Origin: JAFGHJ01 sp964631335
Lineage (GTDB): Bacteria > Hydrothermota > UBA3072
Length of the DNA: 15,097 nucleotides
Assembly (NCBI GenBank): GCA_964631335.1
Contig: CAZVXD010000040.1
Span: 1-15,097, forward strand
Reading direction: 5' to 3'
Position 1 is the stretch's first letter, and each line of letters opens with the position of its first letter. Under the pieces are notes generated by a model. It worked only from the letters and a program-made list of their open reading frames with translations. It did not search any database and had not been told where the DNA came from. Below, piece after piece: positions 7,643 through 13,602 of the stretch. Position numbers and translations under genes: made by a program.

Positions 7643-8407
7643 ATGAATGAAATAAAAATTATGCCCTGTCTGGATATGAAAAACGGGCAAGTGGTTAAAG
7701 GGGTTAATTTTGTAAATTTACAACAGGTAGGCGACCCTGTTGAAAATGCTGCTTTTTACCAGAAAGAAGGCGCGGATGAACTTGCCATGCTGGACATCGC
7801 CGCGACTCTGGAAAACAGAAAAACAAGACTGGAATGGGTTAAAAATGTTTCTTCTGCTATAGAAATTCCTCTAACAGTAGGCGGAGGGATTTCCAATTTA
7901 GAGGATATAGATTTAGTTCTAGATGCCGGAGCGGATAAGATTTCCGTGAATAGCGCGGCAGTGAAGAATCCGAATTTGGTTCAAGAAGCGGTTAAAAGTT
8001 TTGGGTCTGAAAAAATAACCATAGCAATCGACGGAAAAAGAAACAAACAAATGCCTTCGGGATTTGAAATAGTAATTGCGGGGGGGACAAAACCCACAGG
8101 AAAAGACTCGGTAGAATGGGCCAAGAAGTGTGAAGAACTTGGGGCGGGTGTAATTCTACCCACGAGTATGGACGGAGACGGCACAAAAGCGGGTTATGAT
8201 ATCGAGTTTACAAGAGCGATTTCCGATGCTGTCGGTTTACCGGTAATCGCTTCGGGGGGAGCAGGAACTCTCGAACATTTCTACGAGGGAGTAGTCGAAG
8301 GCGGAGCGGATATTCTTTTGGCCGCTTCGGTTTTTCATTTTCGTATTTTAAGCATAAAGGAAGTTAAGGAATATTTAAAGGGAAAAGGACTTAAAGTAAA
8401 AATGTAA
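7643..8407 (+). CDS. hisF: Imidazole glycerol phosphate synthase cyclase subunit HisF
   Basis: The 254-aa product is a full-length HisF (beta/alpha)8 barrel. With the glutaminase HisH it converts PRFAR and ammonia to imidazole glycerol phosphate and AICAR in histidine synthesis. The catalytic aspartates are D11 (CLDMKNGQVVKGVNF) and D130 (IAIDGKR). Phosphate-binding motifs are present: VGGGI near 79-83, TSMDGDGTKAGYD at 174-186, and ASGGAG at 203-208. AAAGGAG at 7631-7637 is five bases before the ATG. Its start lies 57 bases behind the receptor stop with no clear terminator between, so some readthrough is possible. HisH and the other his genes are not adjacent; hisG lies about 3.9 kb further on. 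Confidence 0.96.
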   Translation: MNEIKIMPCLDMKNGQVVKGVNFVNLQQVGDPVENAAFYQKEGADELAMLDIAATLENRKTRLEWVKNVSSAIEIPLTVGGGISNLEDIDLVLDAGADKISVNSAAVKNPNLVQEAVKSFGSEKITIAIDGKRNKQMPSGFEIVIAGGTKPTGKDSVEWAKKCEELGAGVILPTSMDGDGTKAGYDIEFTRAISDAVGLPVIASGGAGTLEHFYEGVVEGGADILLAASVFHFRILSIKEVKEYLKGKGLKVKM

Positions 8408-8409
8408 CA

Positions 8410-8590
8410 AAATGTAAAAATTAAATATCAAAATGGAAAATAACAAATCAAAGTTCAAAAATTCAAAACCCAACATCCTCCGAATAGAGATTCAACCAAA
8501 AAGCTTTTTTAGTTTTTAAAGTTGGGAGAGGGGATAATTTTACATTTTTATTTGTAATTTTGATTTCTATTTTTTGATATTTGATTTAAC
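8410..8590 (+). repeat. AT-rich 3'-end element, copy 2
   Basis: Arm A (8410-8473) starts 3 bases after the hisF stop and shows a 7-base period over about nine units, each of the form AA-NNN-AA. Arm B (8534-8590) is an imperfect inverted counterpart; for example AAATATCAAAA at 8423-8433 faces TTTTGATATTT further on. Arms A and B match those at 3154-3203 and 2941-2996 respectively. The centre carries CCCAAC (8469-8474) facing GTTGGG (8521-8526) and an AAAAAGCTTTTT palindrome, so the whole can fold into a long hairpin that might end the hisF transcript. Confidence 0.7.
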
Positions 8591-8624
8591 AGAAGAAAGC
8601 GGTAAAATTAAATGATATATTCTT

Positions 8625-8652
8625 TTGCAAAAAATAGAAAATTAATTAATAA
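8625..8652 (+). promoter_or_regulatory. Possible promoter for the exonuclease III gene, TTGCAA-16-TAATAA
   Basis: TTGCAA at 8625-8630 and TAATAA at 8647-8652 are 16 bases apart, and nine bases separate the -10 box from the ATG. The gene has no Shine-Dalgarno sequence, so a leaderless or nearly leaderless transcript is plausible. In such AT-rich DNA chance matches are common. Confidence 0.35.
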
Positions 8653-8661
8653 TACAATCTA

Positions 8662-9429
8662 ATGGATATTGTTTCTTTCAACGTAAACGGACTCCGCGCG
8701 ATTTTGAAAAAAAATTTTAAGGAGTGGTTTAAAAATCAAAGACCCGATGTACTCTGTTTACAGGAAATAAAGGCAAAGGAAACTCAGCTAAATTTCAAAG
8801 AGTCTCTCAATCTGAAAGGCTATAACATCTATTGGAACTCTGCGGAAAGAAAGGGATACAGCGGAGTATTGGTCATATCAAAAGAAAAACCGGAAAATGT
8901 CGGCTTTGGCATCGGTTCGGAGAAGTTCGATCAAGAGGGCAGACTCATAAGGTTAAAATACCCAAATTTTACACTATTTAACGTTTATTTCCCAAACGGG
9001 AAAAGCAGTGAAGAACGCCTTAAATTCAAACTCGACTATTACGACGCTTTCTTAGAATTATGTAAAGAACTAAGAAAAAAAGGAGAAGAACTAATAATCA
9101 CCGGAGATTTTAATACCGCTCATAAAGACATAGACTTAGCGAATCCAAAAGCGAACGAAAAATATTCAGGGTTTTTACCAATCGAAAGGCAATGGCTCGA
9201 TAAACTTTTAGAAAAAGGATACATAGATACATTCAGACATTTTTTTCCGGACGCGATCGAAAAGTATACATGGTGGACTTATAGATTCAACGCCAGAAAG
9301 AAAAACATCGGCTGGAGAATAGATTATTTTTTTGTAACCGAGGGATTAATCGACAGAGTCGAGAAATCCATCATCCTATCTGATGTATATGGCTCAGACC
9401 ATGCGCCTATTCTCCTGCGAATAAAATAA
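8662..9429 (+). CDS. xth: Exodeoxyribonuclease III / AP endonuclease
   Basis: The 255-aa product belongs to the exonuclease III (ExoA/Xth) group of the endonuclease/exonuclease/phosphatase fold, which cleaves at abasic sites and removes 3' blocking groups in base-excision repair. Catalytic residues are all visible: N7 (FNVNGLRA), E35 (LQEIKA), Y109 (FNVYFPNG), D149 and N151 (TGDFNTAHKDID), D221 (WRIDYFF) and the D246-H247 pair (GSDHAP). Length is typical. The ATG at 8662 is the only reasonable start and has no ribosome-binding site. The gene stands alone between two repeat-rich spacers. It could act after the pyrimidine-dimer glycosylase encoded at 1159-1590, although the two are not linked. 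Confidence 0.95.
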   Translation: MDIVSFNVNGLRAILKKNFKEWFKNQRPDVLCLQEIKAKETQLNFKESLNLKGYNIYWNSAERKGYSGVLVISKEKPENVGFGIGSEKFDQEGRLIRLKYPNFTLFNVYFPNGKSSEERLKFKLDYYDAFLELCKELRKKGEELIITGDFNTAHKDIDLANPKANEKYSGFLPIERQWLDKLLEKGYIDTFRHFFPDAIEKYTWWTYRFNARKKNIGWRIDYFFVTEGLIDRVEKSIILSDVYGSDHAPILLRIK

Positions 9430-9564
9430 TATCACAAATCTACATTGTTTTTACAAAAGACTTGGACTACAAAAGAAACTAATTTTGCTAACCGCGAAAC
9501 AAACTAAAGAGACTAAACTTTAGAGTGTAGTTTTTTAAAACCCATACCCAACCCCAAACATAGA

Positions 9565-9596
9565 AACAACAAATCACACGAATAGCACGAATTGTT
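9565..9596. repeat. 9-base-period array, three units
   Basis: Units start at 9565, 9574 and 9583 (AACAACAAA, TCACACGAA, TAGCACGAA). The words resemble those at 3025-3057 and 335-352. It lies in the 486-base spacer after the exonuclease gene. That spacer also holds a small hairpin (CTAAAG...CTTTAG, about 9505-9524) and another 9-base-period stretch with GTG words at about 9820-9846. No gene is supported there. Confidence 0.55.
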
Positions 9597-9676
9597 TAAA
9601 AAAAATACATAGAGAAAGAGGTGCTATTTCATGGATGGAACAATTTCGATATCATTTCGTGAAAATAAAGCATTTT

Positions 9677-9731
9677 TTGTAGGAGGAATTTTCTAATCCC
9701 AAAAATCGCGGCTGGGAAGCCGCTCCTACAA
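9677..9731. repeat. REP-like palindrome (GTAGGAG...CTCCTAC)
   Basis: A perfect 9-bp inverted repeat (TTGTAGGAG at 9677-9685, CTCCTACAA at 9723-9731) encloses a second hairpin, CGGCT/AGCCG at 9709-9713 and 9718-9722. Read on the minus strand the right part is GTAGGAGCGGCTTCCCAGCC, which strongly resembles REP-type palindromes known from gammaproteobacteria and environmental genomes. The resemblance is from memory and unchecked. It is markedly more GC-rich than its flanks. Confidence 0.6.
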
Positions 9732-9857
9732 TTTTTAAAAAAAACATTCAAATCCGTGGCTAATTCTGTTTTTCTAAATTTCCAATTTATAATTTGGCAC
9801 TGAACAGTGTCGTATTTCTCCGTGTTACCCGTGGCTCTGTGTGAGAATAATTTTTAA

Positions 9858-9891
9858 CAAAAAAAACGGGTGATTAAGGAATCACCCGTTT
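9858..9891 (-). terminator. Rho-independent terminator of the DUF378 gene
   Basis: A perfect 12-bp stem (9864-9875 with 9880-9891, loop AAGG, core ACGGGTGATT) is followed, on the minus strand, by a run of eight or more T. It ends 24 bases beyond the stop of the DUF378 gene. Confidence 0.85.
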
Positions 9892-9915
9892 CGTAATATG
9901 AAAGTAACTTTACTG

Positions 9916-10116
9916 CTACTTTTTGCCCAATTTACCAATAATAATCAAGATGTAAACTGCGGATATTCCGACCAGCGCGTATACGATTTTAATTAAAATA
10001 TCTACGCGGAATATAAGTGGAACCAGATTAATATTAAATATCGCGAGTCCCCAATTTAATCCGCCTATGATCAACAGAATCAGGGCAATAATGTCGATAA
10101 CGCCTAATTTTTTCAT
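9916..10116 (-). CDS. DUF378 small membrane protein
   Basis: The 66-aa product has two predicted TM helices, about residues 7-27 and 39-62, and the DUF378 signature IGGLNWGLAIFN followed by a second helix with YALVGISAVYIL. Function of the family is unknown; it is an inner-membrane protein. The ATG is preceded by AAGGAGGTG, the strongest Shine-Dalgarno in the window. A promoter lies at 10141-10168 and a strong terminator at 9858-9891, so it is a self-contained monocistronic unit. Confidence 0.88.
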   Translation of the reverse strand: MKKLGVIDIIALILLIIGGLNWGLAIFNINLVPLIFRVDILIKIVYALVGISAVYILIIIGKLGKK

Positions 10117-10140
10117 ACTACACCTCCTTTTTCCTCTATT

Positions 10141-10168
10141 AATATAAAAGTTTTTTAGAAAAAGTCAA
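10141..10168 (-). promoter_or_regulatory. Promoter for the DUF378 gene, TTGACT-16-TATATT
   Basis: On the minus strand the -35 box is at 10168-10163 and the -10 box at 10146-10141, with a 16-base spacer. This leaves a short leader of about 17 bases containing the Shine-Dalgarno. A run of eight C (10188-10195) followed by A and eight T lies about 20 bases upstream of the -35 box. Confidence 0.6.
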
Positions 10169-10225
10169 TATAAAAATTTTATTGCCTCCCCCCCCATTTT
10201 TTTTATTAATTACATAGGTAAAAAT

Positions 10226-10577
10226 CGGAGGCATTGCTGTCCAGGAAAACGTCTCGGAGGGTAAGCGTGTATGGTTTTCAACTTAAAATCTCAGAAAGTG
10301 AGCGGGTACTGCTCAAGAAAAATGCCTCGGAAACCGAGCGGGCAGGGTCTTTTGACGAAGTCAAAAGGAGCGAGGTTGAGAGACAAGCAGCAGTTTCCTC
10401 GCCGGGGAAACTGACTGCGGTTTTTCGGAGCGGTACCCCGAACGACAATCGCTGGGGGAATCGACCATGTCTTTTTCGGACAGTACTCGTTGCGAATCAA
10501 CCGCCGGGAAACTGACTGCGGTTTTTCGTAGTGGCACTTCGGAGCGGTATCTCGGAGGGAAAAAGACTATGTCGGGT
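10226..10577. repeat. GC-rich modular structured repeat, copy 2 (expanded)
   Basis: This copy shares its opening 33 bases with copy 1 (30 of 33). It contains three CTCRG-type mini-hairpins: at 10253, at 10290-10302 (CTCAGAAAGTGAG) and at 10326-10338 (CTCGGAAACCGAG). The first two can form a 3-4-bp stem, the third a perfect 5-bp stem. An 8-bp hairpin joins 10349-10356 with 10360-10367 (loop GAA), and another joins 10391-10398 with 10406-10413 (loop TCGCCGG). A 23-base stretch at 10405-10427 recurs exactly at 10506-10528, so the tail is tandemly expanded relative to copy 1. Open frames crossing it on both strands look like composition artefacts. The rest of the spacer to 10684 holds words of the short-period class (TTTGCG...ACTTTGTGG) in inverted orientation relative to 100-124. 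Confidence 0.75.
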
Positions 10578-10674
10578 GTTATTTGTTGTTCCTTATTGTT
10601 TTGGGGATGGGCGTTGTTTTTAATAAACGATATTAATTTTGCTTTTTCTCTTTGCGTCCTGGTGACTTTGTGGC

Positions 10675-10702
10675 AAAAAAACAATTATACTTCGTACGAA
10701 GT
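10675..10702 (-). terminator. Weak candidate terminator overlapping the beta-CASP stop codon
   Basis: A perfect 14-base palindrome, ACTTCGTACGAAGT (10689-10702), lies in the last codons of the gene. On the minus strand it is followed by seven bases and then a run of seven T (10681-10675). The hairpin stem is only five pairs with a four-base loop and the T run is not adjacent, so termination here is uncertain. Confidence 0.3.
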
Positions 10703-12049
10703 TCCCGGTATTTCCGGCATATCGACTTTATAACCCATTTCTTTCAACCGTGCCCCCAGAGGTTCCATCTGATCTTCCTCACCGTGCACCAGAAAGATCC
10801 GTTCGGGAGAAACTTTTTCCGCGAAATAGATAAGATCATCTCTATCGGCGTGCGCGCTGAATTCATTTAAGACTACAACTTCCGCTTTTCTATTATACGG
10901 CTGTCCGAAGATATTAACTTCTTCCTGTTTCTCGACAAGCTTTCTTCCGAGAGTATTTTTCGCCTGATACCCCACGATAAGTATTATATTCCTTTCATCT
11001 TCTATATTATTTTTTAAATGATGAAGTATTCTCCCATGCTCGCACATTCCCGAAGCCGAAATTATTATCATGGGTCCTTCTTTGTAGTTCAGGGATTTCG
11101 ATTGTTCTACATCTTTAATATAGTTTATCTGTCCGTAATTAAATATATGGTTTTCCCTGAGCATTCTGTAAGCTTCTTTATCAAAATATTCGGGATTTTT
11201 CATAAAAACGCCTGTGATTTCCACAGTAAGGGGTGAATCGACGTAAATGGGTATTTCGGGTATTTTCCCGTTGATGATCAATGAATTTACCGCGTATATT
11301 ACTTCCTGGGCTCTTTCCAGCGCAAAAGAAGGAATTATAACCTTGCCTTTTCTTGAAATAGCTCTTTTTAATATTTCTTCAAGATCCGCTTTCGCATTTT
11401 CTATATCCCTGTGCAGCCTGTCGCCATAAGTGCTTTCCATAATAAGTATATCTACCTTTCCGGGAATTTTAGGATCCCTTATTATGGGAAGATTGCTTCT
11501 GCCGAGATCACCTGTAAAAAGGATTTTTTTGCCTTCTAATTCCATTAAAATTTCAGCCGAACCCAATATATGACCGGCATCTAAAAACTCAAAAGCGATA
11601 GATTTCTCATGCCTGTTTTCGTAAACCGCCGGTTTCAATAGGTTAAGCGAGTTCTGAGCGTCTTCCACGGTATATAAAGCTTCAATGGGGCTCTCCCCTC
11701 TCTTAATTATCTTCTTATTTACATATTCGGCGTCTCTCTCATGAATATAAGCGGAATCGAGAAGTAGATATTTTAACAAATCGATCGTAGCTGGAGTCGT
11801 ATAAATATCCTTTGAAAATCCATTTTTAACAATATTAGGTATGTTCCCGGAATGGTCTATATGAGCATGCGAAAGAAGCATATAATCGATATCATTAATG
11901 TCAAATAGGAATTCGCGATTCTTCTTTTCCGCTTCCTTTCTTCTTCCCTGAAAAAGACCGCATTCAACAAGCACCTTAGCACCATTAGAGCTTAATAAAA
12001 ATTTACTTCCCGTAACTTCTTTTGTAGCGCCAAAAAATTCGATTTTCAC
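10685..12049 (-). CDS. Beta-CASP metallo-beta-lactamase RNA nuclease (COG1236-like)
   Basis: The 454-aa product has the MBL fold, a beta-CASP insertion and a C-terminal RMMBL region, like bacterial relatives of CPSF-73/Ysh1, zinc-dependent RNA endo/exonucleases. Metal ligands are visible: HAHIDH at 61-66, H160 (DAGHILGSAE) and D181 (FTGDLGR). Beta-CASP motifs follow: MESTYGDR at 204-211, PSFALERAQEV at 240-250, YVDSPL at 269-274, SASGMCEHGR at 331-340, and NEFSAHADR at 395-403. VHGEEDQ at 421-427 marks the RMMBL end. The start is GTG at 12049, supported by GGGAGG about seven bases upstream. It is a single gene with its own promoter. The exact RNA substrate is unknown. Confidence 0.93.
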   Translation of the reverse strand: MKIEFFGATKEVTGSKFLLSSNGAKVLVECGLFQGRRKEAEKKNREFLFDINDIDYMLLSHAHIDHSGNIPNIVKNGFSKDIYTTPATIDLLKYLLLDSAYIHERDAEYVNKKIIKRGESPIEALYTVEDAQNSLNLLKPAVYENRHEKSIAFEFLDAGHILGSAEILMELEGKKILFTGDLGRSNLPIIRDPKIPGKVDILIMESTYGDRLHRDIENAKADLEEILKRAISRKGKVIIPSFALERAQEVIYAVNSLIINGKIPEIPIYVDSPLTVEITGVFMKNPEYFDKEAYRMLRENHIFNYGQINYIKDVEQSKSLNYKEGPMIIISASGMCEHGRILHHLKNNIEDERNIILIVGYQAKNTLGRKLVEKQEEVNIFGQPYNRKAEVVVLNEFSAHADRDDLIYFAEKVSPERIFLVHGEEDQMEPLGARLKEMGYKVDMPEIPGTSYEV

Positions 12050-12082
12050 TTAAACCTCCCGGATAGTTTGTTATCGATATTG

Positions 12083-12110
12083 AGAATACATCATTTATGT
12101 AAAATATCAA
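12083..12110 (-). promoter_or_regulatory. Promoter for the beta-CASP gene, TTGATA-16-TATTCT
   Basis: On the minus strand the -35 box is at 12110-12105 and the -10 box at 12088-12083, with 16 bases between. The transcript would start near 12076 and carry a leader of about 27 bases containing the GGGAGG ribosome site. Confidence 0.5.
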
Positions 12111-12120
12111 GGGCAGGAAC

Positions 12121-12250
12121 TTAGCTTTTCGCGTTTAGCCATTAGCTTAAAAAACAGAAAAAATTGTACTCTTTACGTTTTTTGTGGTAAGCTTTTTTGT
12201 TTTGGCGGTGCGCTTTGGGGCTAAGAGCAAATAGCAAATAGCTAAGAGCG
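12121..12250. repeat. Inverted pair of heptamer arrays between divergent genes
   Basis: The left array has 7-base units starting at 12121, 12128, 12135 and 12142 (TTAGCTT, TTCGCGT, TTAGCCA, TTAGCTT). The right array has AGC recurring at 12226, 12233, 12240 and 12247, with words such as AGCAAAT and AGCTAAG. The right words are the reverse-complement class of the left ones. The two arms are about 70 bases apart and lie between the divergent promoters of the beta-CASP and hisG genes. Confidence 0.65.
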
Positions 12251-12266
12251 TTTTTGCAATTGATGC

Positions 12267-12294
12267 TTGACAAAAGAATTCATATTACTATATT
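12267..12294 (+). promoter_or_regulatory. Promoter for hisG, TTGACA-16-TATATT
   Basis: A perfect -35 box (12267-12272) and TATATT at 12289-12294 are 16 bases apart. Only ten bases separate the -10 box from the ATG. hisG has no Shine-Dalgarno, so the mRNA would be leaderless or nearly so. No his attenuator is visible. Confidence 0.65.
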
Positions 12295-12304
12295 TCAATG
12301 AAAT

Positions 12305-13300
12305 ATGGCAACAAATAAAATCAAATTAGGACTTCCGAAAGGAAGTTTAAATACAAAAGACAGGGGGAATACCCATCAATTACTAATCGATTCCGGATAT
12401 GAGATAAGGGGGTACGAACCCGGAAACGAATCGGATAAAAAATTAAAAATATTAAACGATCCGGAAATAGAAGCCTATCTGGTAAGGCCTCAGAGCGCGC
12501 CCGTTGAACTGAATAAAGGATTTTTAGATATCGCGATAGTGGGCGACGATTGGGTTGCCGAAGAAAGCATAGCCAGCTCGTTAAACAATATTTTCAAAAT
12601 CGGCGAACTTGAATACGGAAAAACAAGAATCGTAGCGGCTGTCCCCCAAAACCTTACGATCGCAAATTTTTCCGATTTCTTTAAAGAAAAAAGAGAAAAA
12701 CCAATTTTATGCTTTACCGAATATATCAACATTACAAAAGATTATATAATGAAAAACGAAGCCTATATCTCAAAATACGGAAACAAAAGTCCCTTAGTTC
12801 AAATTAGAGGACTTATAGAAGGACAAAACGAGATGGTCCAAATCATAAATTCAGACGGAGTAACCGAAGGCTATATCGCTAAAGGAGCCGATGTTATAGT
12901 CGACAATTCTCAAAGCGGAAAAACGCTAAAAGATTACGGACTGAAAGAAATAGAGAAAATAACCTCTTCCAGCGCGAGCCTTTACGGCGGAACCTCCTGC
13001 GAAAAATGGAAAAGGAAAAAGGCTGAAGATATATTTCAACAGCTGTACGGCGCAGTTGTGGCAAAAAAATACTTCGACGTCAAATTTAACGTTAATAACA
13101 ATAATATCGAAATTGTCAGAAATTACCTGATTTCAGAAAAATTATGCGCTGACGAACCTACGATAATCAAGGGTGAAAAATATTCACAGGTAAATATCTT
13201 AATACTGAAAGAAAAATTTCCTCTGGTCTTAAGCGCCCTGAAGAAAGACTACAATATCTCTGCCATAGTAAGGAACGAAATAAAACAGTTTGTAAAGTAA
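12305..13300 (+). CDS. hisG: ATP phosphoribosyltransferase HisG, long form
   Basis: The 331-aa product catalyses the first step of histidine synthesis, joining ATP and PRPP. The N-terminal KLGLPKGSL (7-15) is the family's opening motif. AIVGDDWVAEES (77-88) follows, and the PRPP-binding loop is ADVIVDNSQSGKTL (195-208). Residues about 262-331 form an extra C-terminal domain of the long-form type, which gives histidine feedback regulation and removes the need for HisZ. The chain is about 30-40 residues longer than usual long forms, with the surplus around 120-190. The ATG has no ribosome-binding site but follows a strong promoter. Neighbouring genes are unrelated to histidine synthesis. Confidence 0.93.
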   Translation: MATNKIKLGLPKGSLNTKDRGNTHQLLIDSGYEIRGYEPGNESDKKLKILNDPEIEAYLVRPQSAPVELNKGFLDIAIVGDDWVAEESIASSLNNIFKIGELEYGKTRIVAAVPQNLTIANFSDFFKEKREKPILCFTEYINITKDYIMKNEAYISKYGNKSPLVQIRGLIEGQNEMVQIINSDGVTEGYIAKGADVIVDNSQSGKTLKDYGLKEIEKITSSSASLYGGTSCEKWKRKKAEDIFQQLYGAVVAKKYFDVKFNVNNNNIEIVRNYLISEKLCADEPTIIKGEKYSQVNILILKEKFPLVLSALKKDYNISAIVRNEIKQFVK

Positions 13301-13489
13301 AAACTCTATACAACACAAGACTATCAAAGAATTTCTTCTATTGTTTATTTGAACATTTTTTCAACCATTTTATCCGGAACAAAAAAATCCATTAACTTAC
13401 CCATATATAAATGAAATTATTAATTTAAACAGAGCTTACACTTATCCAGGAGTAAACTAAAGGTTAGGAGGAAAGTCATCACTCGACTC

Positions 13490-13518
13490 TTGACAAACAC
13501 TCGAAGTATAGATATAAT
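13490..13518 (+). promoter_or_regulatory. Consensus promoter TTGACA-17-TATAAT for the secreted-protein gene
   Basis: Both hexamers are perfect and the spacing is the optimal 17 bases (-35 at 13490-13495, -10 at 13513-13518). The expected start near 13525 gives a leader of about 78 bases to the TTG at 13603. This is the best promoter match in the window. The preceding spacer from 13301 shows nothing else convincing. Confidence 0.75.
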
Positions 13519-13602
13519 ATATTTAACTTACCTGTAATAATGGATTTAAAAAAGCGGATAAAGGATCGCTTATTTACGATTAAAAGTAAAGAGGAGGTTA
13601 AA

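Noticed and set aside
9631..9696. 21-codon ORF with a weak GAGGTG upstream
   Set aside because: It runs into the REP-like palindrome, is very short and has no supporting context.
13345..13404. 19-codon minus-strand ORF (MGKLMDFFVPDK...) in the spacer after hisG
   Set aside because: The peptide looks protein-like and might be a relic, but it has no ribosome site and is too short to support.
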